Of a stretch of DNA of 64,000 nt, positions 33,844-40,975 are shown piece after piece. The notes under the pieces were generated by a model. That model was not told the origin of the DNA, did no database searches, and saw only the letters and a list, made by a program, of their open reading frames with translations. This stretch comes from Kitasatospora sp. NBC_01287 (GTDB lineage: Bacteria; Actinomycetota; Actinomycetes; Streptomycetales; Streptomycetaceae): positions 1 through 64,000 of the forward strand of contig NZ_JAPEPB010000003.1 of NCBI RefSeq assembly GCF_026340565.1, read 5' to 3'. The translations under genes were made by a program, and so were the position numbers. Within the stretch, counting starts at the first letter, position 1. Each line of letters starts with the position of its first letter.

Positions 33844-33872
33844 GAAGGCCCCCACCGATGGTGGAGGCCTTC
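33844..33872 (-). terminator. hairpin terminator after the GIY-YIG/HTH gene
   Basis: GAAGGCC and GGCCTTC close a second paired segment CCACC/GGTGG around a 3-nt loop. On the minus strand it is followed by ACGCATGTCC, similar to the tails of the terminators at 8.2, 19.8 and 25.1 kb. Confidence 0.7.
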
Positions 33873-33935
33873 CAGGTTCTGGGCGCAGTAGTACTGCTGG
33901 ATCGGAGTGTGACACCTCCCCGGGGATCTTGTCCA

Positions 33936-34733
33936 CTACGCGGAAAGCGTGGCCTCGTCGTCGGTCCAGCCAGTCCACGGTGCGTTCAGGCGCGCAAGGT
34001 ACCTCAGGTGGTCGATGTAGAAGAGCTGGTGACCACGAGAGTTGTAGCCGACGGGGGAGATTCGCCCTCGATGAACCCAGCCGTGAAGCGTGCTCTTCTT
34101 GACGCCGAGACGCGTGCAACCATCTGCGGCGGTGACCATCTCCGTCGTGGCTGGTGGCGGGAGTTCGACGGCGTAGCGAGGATGCACCCATCCCAGAGTC
34201 GGCCACGCCGGGTCGGGAGAGCCGTGTTGGTCCCGCACAGTCGAGATATGGGAAAGGAGATCCGAGGCCGGGGTGAAGTACTCCTGGTTCGCGGCGATCC
34301 GAAGGTGCGCGAACTGCGTGTGCCGTTCAGCTTCAAGTGCGTAACCGCCGGGTTCGAACGCCATGATCTCGTCGGGCAGGAGGCTCCGAAAGCGCTTCAC
34401 GGGCGAAGCAGTGGTGCCGATCTTGATTGCTTCGCTGCGGCGTATGTAGTAGACGATCGCGCCAGTGGTCGGGTGGACAGTGTCAGCATGGCCGGACTGG
34501 GTTCCCATCGACCTGCTCCGCACCTGCTTCTGACGTCCAAGCTGGATGGCAATCGCGATGGTCGCCTCGTTCAGCTCGACGCCCCCGCCCTGCATGTCCC
34601 GGAGGACGGCCGCGATGTATGGAAAGGCCGGATCCGACGTGTCGACCAGCTCAATTAGGCCCGCCATGCTTGGTCGGACGCCGTAGTTGCCGTCGCTGAT
34701 TTCGTTGGGGGTGAATGGGCTAGTCTGGCCCAC
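33936..34733 (-). CDS. GIY-YIG (T5orf172/MUG113-like) nuclease fused to an HTH
   Basis: I use GTG 34733, which has AGGAG 5 nt upstream. The product is 265 aa. Residues ~90-165 match T5orf172/MUG113-type GIY-YIG domains: IVYYIRRSEAIKIGTT, then SPVKRFRSLLPDE, then ALEAERHTQFAHLR and EYF. Residues ~205-255 form a MerR-like HTH (MVTAADGCTRLGVKKSTLHG, then WVHRGRISPVGYNSRGHQL). The N-terminal ~85 residues contain an Ile/Ala/Glu helix of unknown role. A DNA-binding nuclease acting as regulator or as a homing/competition enzyme is possible. A second GIY-YIG protein is at 47815. Confidence 0.75.
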   Translation of the reverse strand: MGQTSPFTPNEISDGNYGVRPSMAGLIELVDTSDPAFPYIAAVLRDMQGGGVELNEATIAIAIQLGRQKQVRSRSMGTQSGHADTVHPTTGAIVYYIRRSEAIKIGTTASPVKRFRSLLPDEIMAFEPGGYALEAERHTQFAHLRIAANQEYFTPASDLLSHISTVRDQHGSPDPAWPTLGWVHPRYAVELPPPATTEMVTAADGCTRLGVKKSTLHGWVHRGRISPVGYNSRGHQLFYIDHLRYLARLNAPWTGWTDDEATLSA

Positions 34734-34894
34734 GTCGACTCCTATGCAGTCGGCCAAACCCCGGGACGGTTACCGCCGTCGCCGGGGTACTGTTGTAGGC
34801 CAATTATCGCATGTCACAGCACAGTTGGAGTTGAGTGACAGCCACCCAGCTCAGCCCTCCTCGGGTGCCCATTCGCTGCGATAGTCGGGGTAGC
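34734..34894 (-). other. intergenic region with candidate promoter and 15-codon ORF
   Basis: A GATAAT hexamer on the minus strand within TGCGATAATTGG (near 34807-34802) could be a -10 box for the GIY-YIG/HTH gene. A 15-codon ORF (34851-34898) starts on the stop of the 51-aa gene (TGATG) and is either a tiny coupled gene or noise. There are no other convincing features. Confidence 0.3.
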
Positions 34895-35050
34895 TCATCG
34901 AGGCAACTGCTTCCCGGTCAGGGCGATCCAGACTTCCGCAGGCGTCATGGTCGGATTGGGGTCACCAGCCAGTGCGCGGAGCATGGCACGGATCCCATTC
35001 CTGATCTCGCGGAGGCATGTCCGCGGGAACGCCACCAGATCGCCGGTCAC
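34895..35050 (-). CDS. small hypothetical protein, 51 aa
   Basis: The GTG at 35050 overlaps the upstream stop (GTGA). Sequence opens MTGDLVAFPRTCLREIRNGI and continues with TMTPAEVWIALTGKQLPR. It is helical and amphipathic. It is short enough to be missed by length cut-offs, but coupling and composition favour translation. Confidence 0.5.
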   Translation of the reverse strand: MTGDLVAFPRTCLREIRNGIRAMLRALAGDPNPTMTPAEVWIALTGKQLPR

Positions 35051-35229
35051 TGATGGGCCTCGGCGACCTCGGCTGCGGCGAGGAGCTGTGCGGCCAGGTC
35101 TCGCGCCTCAGCGATGCTGAAGCCGCGGACTACCGCGCCGTGCCGTATCTCCTCGGGGAAGAGCGTGGCGCTCACTCGGACTTCGCCCGCGGGCATCGCA
35201 TCGACTCGGAACGGGTTCGTGGGTGTCAT
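35047..35229 (-). CDS. small hypothetical protein, 60 aa
   Basis: ATG 35229 has GAGAGGA 8 nt upstream; ATG 35238 is too close to the same motif. Pattern: a beta segment (EVRVSATLFPEEIRHGAVVR) and a helix (SIAEARDLAAQLLAAAEVAE). This alpha/beta shape is common among small Streptomyces mobile-element proteins. Function unknown. Confidence 0.6.
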   Translation of the reverse strand: MTPTNPFRVDAMPAGEVRVSATLFPEEIRHGAVVRGFSIAEARDLAAQLLAAAEVAEAHQ

Positions 35230-35234
35230 GCTGT

Positions 35235-35387
35235 TCATCCTCTCGCGGGTGCGGCCGTTTCGGGGCTGCCCCATTCGCCGAGCACGATGTCTTCGTGGGG
35301 GCCGTGGTGGCCGGGCGGCAGGTTGCAGATGGCGGTGCAGAGTTCGCCGCCGAGTTGGATGGTGGCGGTGGCGGGGCAGTCGGTCAT
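35235..35387 (-). CDS. small Cys/His-rich protein, 50 aa
   Basis: The ATG at 35387 starts a short ORF with CTAICNLPPGHHGPHED, a Cys/His cluster that may hold zinc. A related layout (C-x3-H...GPC) occurs in the 39-aa protein at 60992. Weak ribosome-binding site. Placed between the nuclease gene and the small genes. Confidence 0.5.
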   Translation of the reverse strand: MTDCPATATIQLGGELCTAICNLPPGHHGPHEDIVLGEWGSPETAAPARG

Positions 35388-35400
35388 GCGGTCCAGGATG

Positions 35401-36054
35401 TCACTGCCAGGGTGCGGCCCCGGTTCGGCTCGCCCAGCGGGCCAGGGCGTTCCCATCGAGGGTGCGGATGCCGACCTGCGTCGCGTAGGAGCGTGCTGCG
35501 GGGGTGAACGTGGAGGTGGTGACGACGGCTGCGATGTCTGCGCCATGGATCTGCCGGGCGGTGCCGCCGACCTTCTGTACGTCACCGGAGCCGACTTTGG
35601 TGGTGAGTGCGTAGCGCTTGGCTTGGATGACGAGGCGTCGGCCGTCGGGAAGGGTGGCGATGACGTCGGCACCGAGGTCCCCTGCGCCGCCGACCACTTG
35701 GACGTTGGTGCAGCCGTCGCGGCGGCACAGGGCGGCGAGGGCGTGCTCGAACTGGCCCGGTGTCATGGCCTGGTAGCTGCCGATGCTAGCGCTGGCCATG
35801 CGCGGCCGCATGGTGGCCGGCCTGCGCGGTGCCCGGACGATGCGCCGAACACGGCGGGGCTTCATGAACCACAGCCCGGCAACGGCCAGGACCAGGATCG
35901 GGATCCCGATGGTGGGGGAGCCGATCGCGACCAGCACGCTGGCGGTGAGGATGACGGGCGGGGAGAACAGCCCGTACCTGCGGCGTGGTCGACGGATGGT
36001 AGTGCGGCGGCGCCCTGGCCGGTAGTTGGTGCGGCGTCGACGCGGTGCGGCCAC
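35401..36054 (-). CDS. membrane-anchored Mrr-like restriction endonuclease domain protein
   Basis: A 217-aa protein. The first ~30 residues are extremely Arg-rich; a membrane hairpin follows (PPVILTASVLVAIGSP, then GIPILVLAVAGLWFM). Residues ~95-210 are an Mrr_cat-type PD-(D/E)xK nuclease: FEHALAALCRRDGCTNVQVV, then GGAGDLGADVIA with the Asp, then RLVIQAKRYA with the Gln-x-Lys catalytic pair. Such membrane-bound Mrr proteins are frequent near conjugation genes of actinobacterial elements. It may act on incoming or transferred DNA. Confidence 0.8.
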   Translation of the reverse strand: MAAPRRRRTNYRPGRRRTTIRRPRRRYGLFSPPVILTASVLVAIGSPTIGIPILVLAVAGLWFMKPRRVRRIVRAPRRPATMRPRMASASIGSYQAMTPGQFEHALAALCRRDGCTNVQVVGGAGDLGADVIATLPDGRRLVIQAKRYALTTKVGSGDVQKVGGTARQIHGADIAAVVTTSTFTPAARSYATQVGIRTLDGNALARWASRTGAAPWQ

Positions 36055-36113
36055 AGAGTCCCCCTCGGTGTGAGGTTCCAGTGTGGTGCACCGCGCCGAC
36101 GGGTGGGCGGTGT

Positions 36114-36662
36114 TCAGCTGATCGTGCTGCTGGTCGTGTGGTTGCTCGCCGAATTGATGGAGCCGGTTGCCCGGCCGAGCCAGCCGGTAGCGGTGTTCGT
36201 GACGTGCTGGTGGTACTCCTCACGGCGGTTGATGTGGTTGACGATCCGCTTGGGTGCCTTGGCCTTCCCGATCGCCATCAGCGCCGCAGCGGCAAGGAGG
36301 GTACCGGCCCCGACGCCGGCGGCCGCGACGGCTGACACGAGTTCAGCGGCGCCGACGCCGACTCCGGCGGCGAGGATGCCTCCGCCGGCGAGCATCGCGC
36401 CGCGGCCGACCATCTGGGCGGCTTGCGGGTCGGCGAGCATCTGGGGCTGGGCGTAGATGATCGGCGGGTGCCCGTAGTAGGGGGTGCCGTCGACACCGAT
36501 GATGACGCCGGGAACGGCGGGGCTCGCAGCGGGGATGATCGTGGGCTGCGGGGGTGGCACGTATGGGGCGAGCTGGGCGGGGATCGTGGTGTTCGGCTCG
36601 AGCAGTGTCGTGATCGTCGCGGGGGCGGTGTCCTGATACATGAGGGTCTCCTGGTCAGTCAT
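36114..36662 (-). CDS. Pro-rich, glycine-zipper membrane protein (SpdB-like candidate)
   Basis: A 182-aa protein. The N-terminal half is Pro/Thr-rich. Residues ~85-132 are very hydrophobic with Gly/Ala spacing (GRGAMLAGGGILAAGVGVGA, then VSAVAAAGVGAGTLLAAAAL) and could insert in membranes as a helical hairpin. A basic stretch and a Ser/Thr tail follow. It overlaps the FtsK-like gene by 8 bp, so the two are cotranscribed. Spread proteins of Streptomyces plasmids have this kind of composition. Confidence 0.6.
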   Translation of the reverse strand: MTDQETLMYQDTAPATITTLLEPNTTIPAQLAPYVPPPQPTIIPAASPAVPGVIIGVDGTPYYGHPPIIYAQPQMLADPQAAQMVGRGAMLAGGGILAAGVGVGAAELVSAVAAAGVGAGTLLAAAALMAIGKAKAPKRIVNHINRREEYHQHVTNTATGWLGRATGSINSASNHTTSSTIS

Positions 36663-38619
36663 CGGAATCGGTAGCGGTGTCGGGTAGGTAGAACTGCTCA
36701 GCGCGGCCGGCCTTGCGGACCTGGACCCCGCGGGTCAGCCACTCCTCGGTGGCCCGGCGCACGGTGTCACGGGAGTTGAACGGCCCCCCGTCCACCAGGT
36801 CGTCCTTGGTGGCGTAACCCCGGTCGGCGCACAGGCGGCAGAACACCCGGTACAGGTCGGGCCAGTCGTTGCGACCAACCGCCGAACCGTCCGGGAATAC
36901 CAGCTCAGGCTCGGCGGGAGCCGCATCGGCCGGCACGGACTTCAGCATCCGCACCTTCGGCTCCGTCACCACCACCGCTGGCCCGCGGTGACCAGCCTGA
37001 AAGTAGTGCCCGACGTCCGCACCGATGTCCGCGTCGGTGACGTACTCGGCCCGACACTGCGGAGGGTCCACCAACGGCATCTCCGGAGCACCCAGGTAGA
37101 ACTCGCCCGGCCTGGTCAGCTCCTCCGGCTTCCAGCCCTTCCCGGTGCAGCCGCTGCCGAAGATGAATTGTGTGTGCCCGGCCTCGCCGACCCGCGTAGA
37201 GATCCGGTTGGCGTAGTTCCCGCGCGCATCGGTGTTGCCGCCGAAAACCTTGGCGGAGGGCTGCTGCGTGGCGGAGATGAATTGGATGCCGAGGAAACGG
37301 GCCATCGCCAGCAGACTCTCGTAGGTGGTGGAGATCTTCGGCTCGGCAGGCTCGGGGTCCTCACTGACCTTGCGGATCTCTGCTTCCAGCTTGCGAAGCT
37401 CCTCGTCCTGGCGGATCAGCTCGGCCAGCTCGTCAGTGACGATCCACCAGGCGGGCCCGTGGACGCCGGGGATCCACTTGCGGACCGGGCCGCGGCCGGA
37501 GGCCATCGAGCTGGCGGACAAGTCCGCGAGGAATGCGCCGCGCCGGTCGCACTCTGCCCGGATGAACTGGAGCAGGTCGCGGGCTTCCTCCGGGGTGCGG
37601 GCGAGCCTGCGCAGCGTCGGCTCCCATGGGCCGAGTTCGGGGGCGCCCGGCTTCATGTCGATGCCGAACAGTTCGGCGTGCTGCTTCCGGAGGAGCTTCT
37701 TGATGATCAGGTTGACGAGGCCGGATTTCCCGAAATCCGAAGCGCCGGCGACGAGGGTGTGCCGGTACAGCATCGTGAGATACACGGGCTCCCCGGTTTC
37801 GTCCCAGCCGATCCGGATCGGATCGGCCAGGTCATCGCTCTCGTCATCGGCGTACGGGATGACATCGTCGAAGAACGGGTTGTGCTGAAGCGCCTCGTAG
37901 ACGCTGTCGACCTCGACCGGCTGGCCACTCTCCGCCAGGGCCTCGTTGTTCGGGTCCTCCGGCTTCGGCGTGCCCGCGAACTGCCGGGCGCGGCGTGTTC
38001 CCGTCTCCGGCCCGATGGCAGCCGCTGTCTCGGCGGGGCGCGCCGGGTGCTTGTGGCCCTTGCCGTGCTCGGCCAGCCACGGCACGTACGCCGCATAGGC
38101 GAGTGCGGTGCTGATTGCCGCCACGGTGAGCGAGGCCGCGTCAGGCCCGAATCCGGTCCCGGCTGCCACGTCGCCGAACGCCACCGCGAGGCCGGCTCCC
38201 GCGCCGTACAGGTGCTGGTGCTTGTGCTTAAGCCCGTGCGCGGCTGCGGTGCCGGAGCCGGCGGCGAGCGCCAGGTAGCCGGCGGCTTCCCAGCCGGCGC
38301 CCGGTGTGCCGTGTTGCCACCAGCCGAGTGTGGTGAGGGCGGCGATGGTGGCGGCGGGGGCGAGTTCCCACCGGTGGGCGAGCGCCCAGTTGGTGGCGCG
38401 GATGACGACCGTGGTGCAGGAGATGAAGAATCGGGTGCGGCGGGGTCGTGGCGACGATGACGGCGGGTACGGAGAGTTCCCATACGTGTCCCGATTTGTG
38501 ACGGTCTGTGAGCGATTGCCCCCTGTCGTCGTCGGGGCCGTCGCCACGGTCGTCGAGATCGTCGTACGGGGGCCCGGCAGGTCGGCCGGGGCCGGCGCGT
38601 AGCCGATGTACTGGGCCAT
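36655..38619 (-). CDS. FtsK/SpoIIIE-family DNA translocase (TraB-like)
   Basis: A 654-aa protein from ATG 38619 (GAAGGAG upstream). Residues ~75-185 contain membrane segments; Walker A is GASDFGKSG (292-300), Walker B WWIVTDELAE (391-400), followed by FtsK-type sensor sequence (QFISATQQPSAKVFG). The last ~70 residues (YRVFCRLCADRGYATKDDL and on) form a winged helix like the FtsK-gamma/TraB DNA-recognition domain. In Streptomyces, TraB alone moves double-stranded DNA between mycelial cells. The size and the partner DUF2637 gene match AICE transfer proteins rather than a packaging ATPase. Confidence 0.9.
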   Translation of the reverse strand: MAQYIGYAPAPADLPGPRTTISTTVATAPTTTGGNRSQTVTNRDTYGNSPYPPSSSPRPRRTRFFISCTTVVIRATNWALAHRWELAPAATIAALTTLGWWQHGTPGAGWEAAGYLALAAGSGTAAAHGLKHKHQHLYGAGAGLAVAFGDVAAGTGFGPDAASLTVAAISTALAYAAYVPWLAEHGKGHKHPARPAETAAAIGPETGTRRARQFAGTPKPEDPNNEALAESGQPVEVDSVYEALQHNPFFDDVIPYADDESDDLADPIRIGWDETGEPVYLTMLYRHTLVAGASDFGKSGLVNLIIKKLLRKQHAELFGIDMKPGAPELGPWEPTLRRLARTPEEARDLLQFIRAECDRRGAFLADLSASSMASGRGPVRKWIPGVHGPAWWIVTDELAELIRQDEELRKLEAEIRKVSEDPEPAEPKISTTYESLLAMARFLGIQFISATQQPSAKVFGGNTDARGNYANRISTRVGEAGHTQFIFGSGCTGKGWKPEELTRPGEFYLGAPEMPLVDPPQCRAEYVTDADIGADVGHYFQAGHRGPAVVVTEPKVRMLKSVPADAAPAEPELVFPDGSAVGRNDWPDLYRVFCRLCADRGYATKDDLVDGGPFNSRDTVRRATEEWLTRGVQVRKAGRAEQFYLPDTATDSDD

Positions 38620-38649
38620 CAGAAGTACTCCTTCGGTGGTCGCGGCTGA

Positions 38650-39645
38650 TCAGGAGCCGGTCAGGGGGCGGACGTTCTGGGAGCCGAGTGCGGCCAGCGC
38701 CGGGTCGTCCTTCTCGATCTCAAGCCGGCGGGCGTTGGCGAACTGGCGGGAGTGCGGGAGCTTCGCTGCCTTCAGTGCGGCGACCATCTCGGATTCCAGA
38801 GGGCGCTTCTGGTTCGTTTCGTAGAGCGCTTTGATGGCGTCGCGTGCGGCGTCTCGGAGGTTGCCCTTGGGGCGCTTTGTGGCGGCCGGTCGGGGCGCCT
38901 TGGTGGCGGTGGTTGTGGCGGGGGCGGGGCGCTGCGGGGGCGCCACGACGGGCGGTGTTGGGGCGCTCTGGTGGCGCTTCGTCAGGCTCACCGGGGCGCT
39001 CTGGGCGGCGCCTTGAGAGCGCTTCACGAGACTGACGGTGGCGCCTTGCGTGGCGCTCTGCGCGGGCGACCAGGGCGCCATCGTGGCGGTTGCCGGGGCG
39101 CTCCGGGTGGTGGCCGGGGCGCTGGTTCGGGGCGCCTTGGCGGCGCCTGGCGTGGCGCTCTGGGAGCTGCGCTGGAGCGCCACGCTAGCGGCGTCCGTGG
39201 CGCTCGGGAGGTACGCCGATTCATGGTCGACGGGCGTCACTTCGTCGTGATCGGAGAGCAGCGAGTGGACCTGGCGCATCAGTGCGCCGAAGGCCAGCAG
39301 AGCGGCGGTCGGTGGGACTGCGGCGGTGACGTACGCGAGCGGGTCGTGGCCGCCGACGCCGAAAACGTTGAGGGCGATGGAGCCGCCGGATCCGACGACG
39401 GTGAGTCCGATGGCCCACCAGTCTGTGGCGCGGGCGAGGGAGGCGCGGAGCATGAGGAGTTCGCCGGCGACGATGAACAGGTCGAGGGTGGCGGGCCACG
39501 CCCAGGAGCGGGCCGGGGACTGGCCGAGGCCGTGTGCGGCGGCGACGGCGTGCAGGTGGGCGTAGGAGAGCCAGAACGCGGCGACTGTGAGGGCGATGAT
39601 GACGAGCGCTGCGCCGAGGGCGAGGCGTTCGCGGTGGGCGGTCAC
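38650..39645 (-). CDS. DUF2637 / SpdB-like membrane protein
   Basis: A 331-aa protein. Residues 1-~130 have four membrane segments with the DUF2637 pattern (LSYAHLHAVAAAHGLGQSPA, then ARSWAWPATLDLFIVAGELL, then ALNVFGVGGHDPLAYVTAAV). A long Ala/Pro/Ser/Thr linker with short repeats (QSAxxxxVSLxKRSQ) follows, and a C-terminal helical DNA-binding-like domain (RDAARDAIKALYETNQKRPL). In actinobacterial conjugative elements this family sits directly upstream of the FtsK/TraB gene, as here, and probably aids transfer or spread. Confidence 0.82.
   Translation of the reverse strand: MTAHRERLALGAALVIIALTVAAFWLSYAHLHAVAAAHGLGQSPARSWAWPATLDLFIVAGELLMLRASLARATDWWAIGLTVVGSGGSIALNVFGVGGHDPLAYVTAAVPPTAALLAFGALMRQVHSLLSDHDEVTPVDHESAYLPSATDAASVALQRSSQSATPGAAKAPRTSAPATTRSAPATATMAPWSPAQSATQGATVSLVKRSQGAAQSAPVSLTKRHQSAPTPPVVAPPQRPAPATTTATKAPRPAATKRPKGNLRDAARDAIKALYETNQKRPLESEMVAALKAAKLPHSRQFANARRLEIEKDDPALAALGSQNVRPLTGS
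38925..39215. repeat. dense RGCGCY hexamer array inside the DUF2637 gene
   Basis: About 17 copies of GGCGCC, GGCGCT, AGCGCC or AGCGCT lie in roughly 290 bp, many as GGGGCGCY or TGGCGCY. Chance expectation at this GC content is one or two. They fall in more than one codon phase. The region codes for the Ala/Ser/Pro linker, so codon bias may explain part of it. TraB-type translocases recognise clustered 8-bp repeats near their genes, so this could be a transfer recognition locus. Confidence 0.4.
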
Positions 39646-39679
39646 GGCGGCGGTTCTCCTTCGAGTGGTTGGTGGTGGG

Positions 39680-39946
39680 TTAGGCGGGGATCTGGGGGCC
39701 GGTGGCCGTGGTGAGCGGTGTGGGCTTGGGTCGGTGGCCGGTGATCCAGGTGGCGATTGCGGCGCCGGCGAGGAACGTGATGATCGGGTGGGCGCGGTGG
39801 GGTCGGTGTCGGGCGAGGAGGATCAGGGCGGCGGCGGTGAGGTCGAGGGTGAGGTTGGCGGCGAGCCAGGTGCTGGCGGTGATGGCGGCGGTGCCGAGTG
39901 CGGGCCAGGCGATGCTGAGAAGGAGGAAGGCAAAGAGGGCGCGCAT
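39680..39946 (-). CDS. small membrane protein, 88 aa
   Basis: Three hydrophobic stretches are visible: ALFAFLLLSIAWPALGTAAI, TLDLTAAALILLARH and AHPIITFLAGAAIATWI. The N-terminus looks like an uncleaved signal anchor. It lies upstream of the DUF2637 gene in the same orientation. Small membrane proteins here resemble spread-type helper proteins of Streptomyces conjugative elements. No specific family. Confidence 0.6.
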   Translation of the reverse strand: MRALFAFLLLSIAWPALGTAAITASTWLAANLTLDLTAAALILLARHRPHRAHPIITFLAGAAIATWITGHRPKPTPLTTATGPQIPA

Positions 39947-39967
39947 GACGGGCTCCTGGTGGGGTGG

Positions 39968-40192
39968 CTAGAGGTCGATGGGGTCGTGGCGGCCGCAGCG
40001 GGTGTTTTCGATGACCGTGTGGACGTGTTCGCCACAGTTGGCGCAGTAGCCGTGGCAGTGGGCGTCGACCCGGCCGGCGCGCCGTTCGCGCCAGGTGCCT
40101 GACGGCTCGTAGTCGGTCCAGTTGCCGCGGAAGGCGTAGGAGCCGCAGGTGCAGCGGAGGGCGAGGTCGTTTCCTGCCTTGACGGTGATCAC
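39968..40192 (-). CDS. zinc-ribbon protein, 74 aa
   Basis: Cys pairs RCTCG and YCANCG, plus HCHG and RCGRHD, give one or two zinc sites. The sequence between them (SGTWRERRAGRVDAHCHGYC) is basic and could contact nucleic acids. It is transcribed with the small genes upstream of the transfer block. Function unknown. Confidence 0.65.
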   Translation of the reverse strand: MITVKAGNDLALRCTCGSYAFRGNWTDYEPSGTWRERRAGRVDAHCHGYCANCGEHVHTVIENTRCGRHDPIDL

Positions 40193-40235
40193 GATTGGTG
40201 TCCTTTCGAGGCGGCGCGTCTGAGTGCCTGCGGCT

Positions 40236-40261
40236 GCCGCACAGAGCAGGGGCTGTGCGGC
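40236..40261 (-). terminator. hairpin between small genes
   Basis: GCCGCACAG and CTGTGCGGC pair over 9 bp with an 8-nt loop. It lies 22 bp after the stop of the 76-aa gene and may partly terminate transcription before the zinc-ribbon gene. Confidence 0.5.
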
Positions 40262-40282
40262 GCCGGCCGGTGCTCAGGCTTG

Positions 40283-40513
40283 CTACCTGGAGGTGATGGC
40301 GAGGTCGACTACGGCGCCGGGCACGTGGAGCAGGGTGGTGAGTCCGGCGGCAAGTGAGCCCAGGGTGTGGGGGGCCGTGACCTGGGTGGTGATCTGCCTG
40401 ACGCTGACGCCAGCTCCGATGGTGTCGTGCAGTTCGGTGATGAGGGTGCCGGCGTAGTCGCCGAGCGGGACCGGGGTGTCGGCTCCGTCGCGGGTCAGCG
40501 ACAAGGTGGGCAT
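40283..40513 (-). CDS. small hypothetical protein, 76 aa
   Basis: ATG 40513 follows AAAGGA at about 8 nt. The N-terminal beta segment (TLSLTRDGADTPVPLGDYAG) and later VRQITTQVTAPHTLG, plus a hydrophobic end, suggest a small alpha/beta fold. No family recognised. Flanked by stem-loop elements on both sides. Confidence 0.6.
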   Translation of the reverse strand: MPTLSLTRDGADTPVPLGDYAGTLITELHDTIGAGVSVRQITTQVTAPHTLGSLAAGLTTLLHVPGAVVDLAITSR

Positions 40514-40548
40514 GGGGTGGTCCTTTGGGGTTGATGGCGGGGCTGTGC

Positions 40549-40567
40549 GGCGCCGTACGGCGATCAG
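40549..40567. repeat. 19-bp intergenic repeat, copy 1
   Basis: GGCGCCGTACGGCGATCAG, containing the perfect 12-bp palindrome CGCCGTACGGCG. An identical copy lies at 40777-40795, and both sit at gene ends. It could be an RNA hairpin or a protein-binding site. Confidence 0.6.
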
Positions 40568-40571
40568 TTGC

Positions 40572-40754
40572 TCAGCTGACGCGGGTGAGGTTGATCTCCC
40601 ACTGCTGGCCTTCGATGAGGATGCGCTTGATCTCTTGGCGGATCTGCTCGTCGGTGGCCTGGTCGTTGGAGACGGGAATGCCGGGATTGCCGACCTGGAA
40701 CAGGACACGTCCGTGGAAGTCGCGGACGGTGGCGTGGTAGCTGAAGTGCCTCAT
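40572..40754 (-). CDS. small hypothetical protein, 60 aa
   Basis: ATG 40754 (MRHFSYHATVRDFHGRVLFQ) follows GGGAG by 7 nt. Beta strands then a helix (DEQIRQEIKRILIEGQQWEI) make a compact ferredoxin-like pattern. Family unknown. Located between two copies of the 19-bp repeat. Confidence 0.6.
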   Translation of the reverse strand: MRHFSYHATVRDFHGRVLFQVGNPGIPVSNDQATDEQIRQEIKRILIEGQQWEINLTRVS

Positions 40755-40776
40755 GTGTGGACTCCCTGTCAGTGGA

Positions 40777-40795
40777 GGCGCCGTACGGCGATCAG
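40777..40795. repeat. 19-bp intergenic repeat, copy 2
   Basis: Identical to 40549-40567. This copy overlaps the stop codon of the 60-aa gene at 40792-40974, so the palindrome would form a hairpin directly at the stop codon of that message. Confidence 0.6.
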
Positions 40796-40974
40796 GCATT
40801 GGGCTGAGCGAGCGGGGTGTCGCGGTTGGCCCGGTAGAGCGCAGCGAGTTCAGTTCCGTCGGTCGTTCGGGTGGCGAACCGGGCGGTCACCTCGCCGACG
40901 ATCTGCTTGCACAGGTCGTCGTCTCCGGCGCGGCGGGCACGGCGGTAGGCGTCGGCTGTCTCTCGGGGGTCCAT
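40792..40974 (-). CDS. small helical protein, 60 aa
   Basis: An Arg/Asp/Ala-rich helix-rich protein starting MDPRETADAYRRARRAGDDD with one Cys (LCKQIVGEVTARF). The ATG lies 1 nt after the stop of a 30-codon gene, indicating coupled translation. No recognised function. Confidence 0.55.
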   Translation of the reverse strand: MDPRETADAYRRARRAGDDDLCKQIVGEVTARFATRTTDGTELAALYRANRDTPLAQPNA

Positions 40975-40975
40975 G

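Noticed and set aside
34351..34360. GTTCGAA-type T-loop sequence suggesting a tRNA
   Set aside because: No acceptor or anticodon stem can be folded around it, and it lies inside the GIY-YIG/HTH gene.
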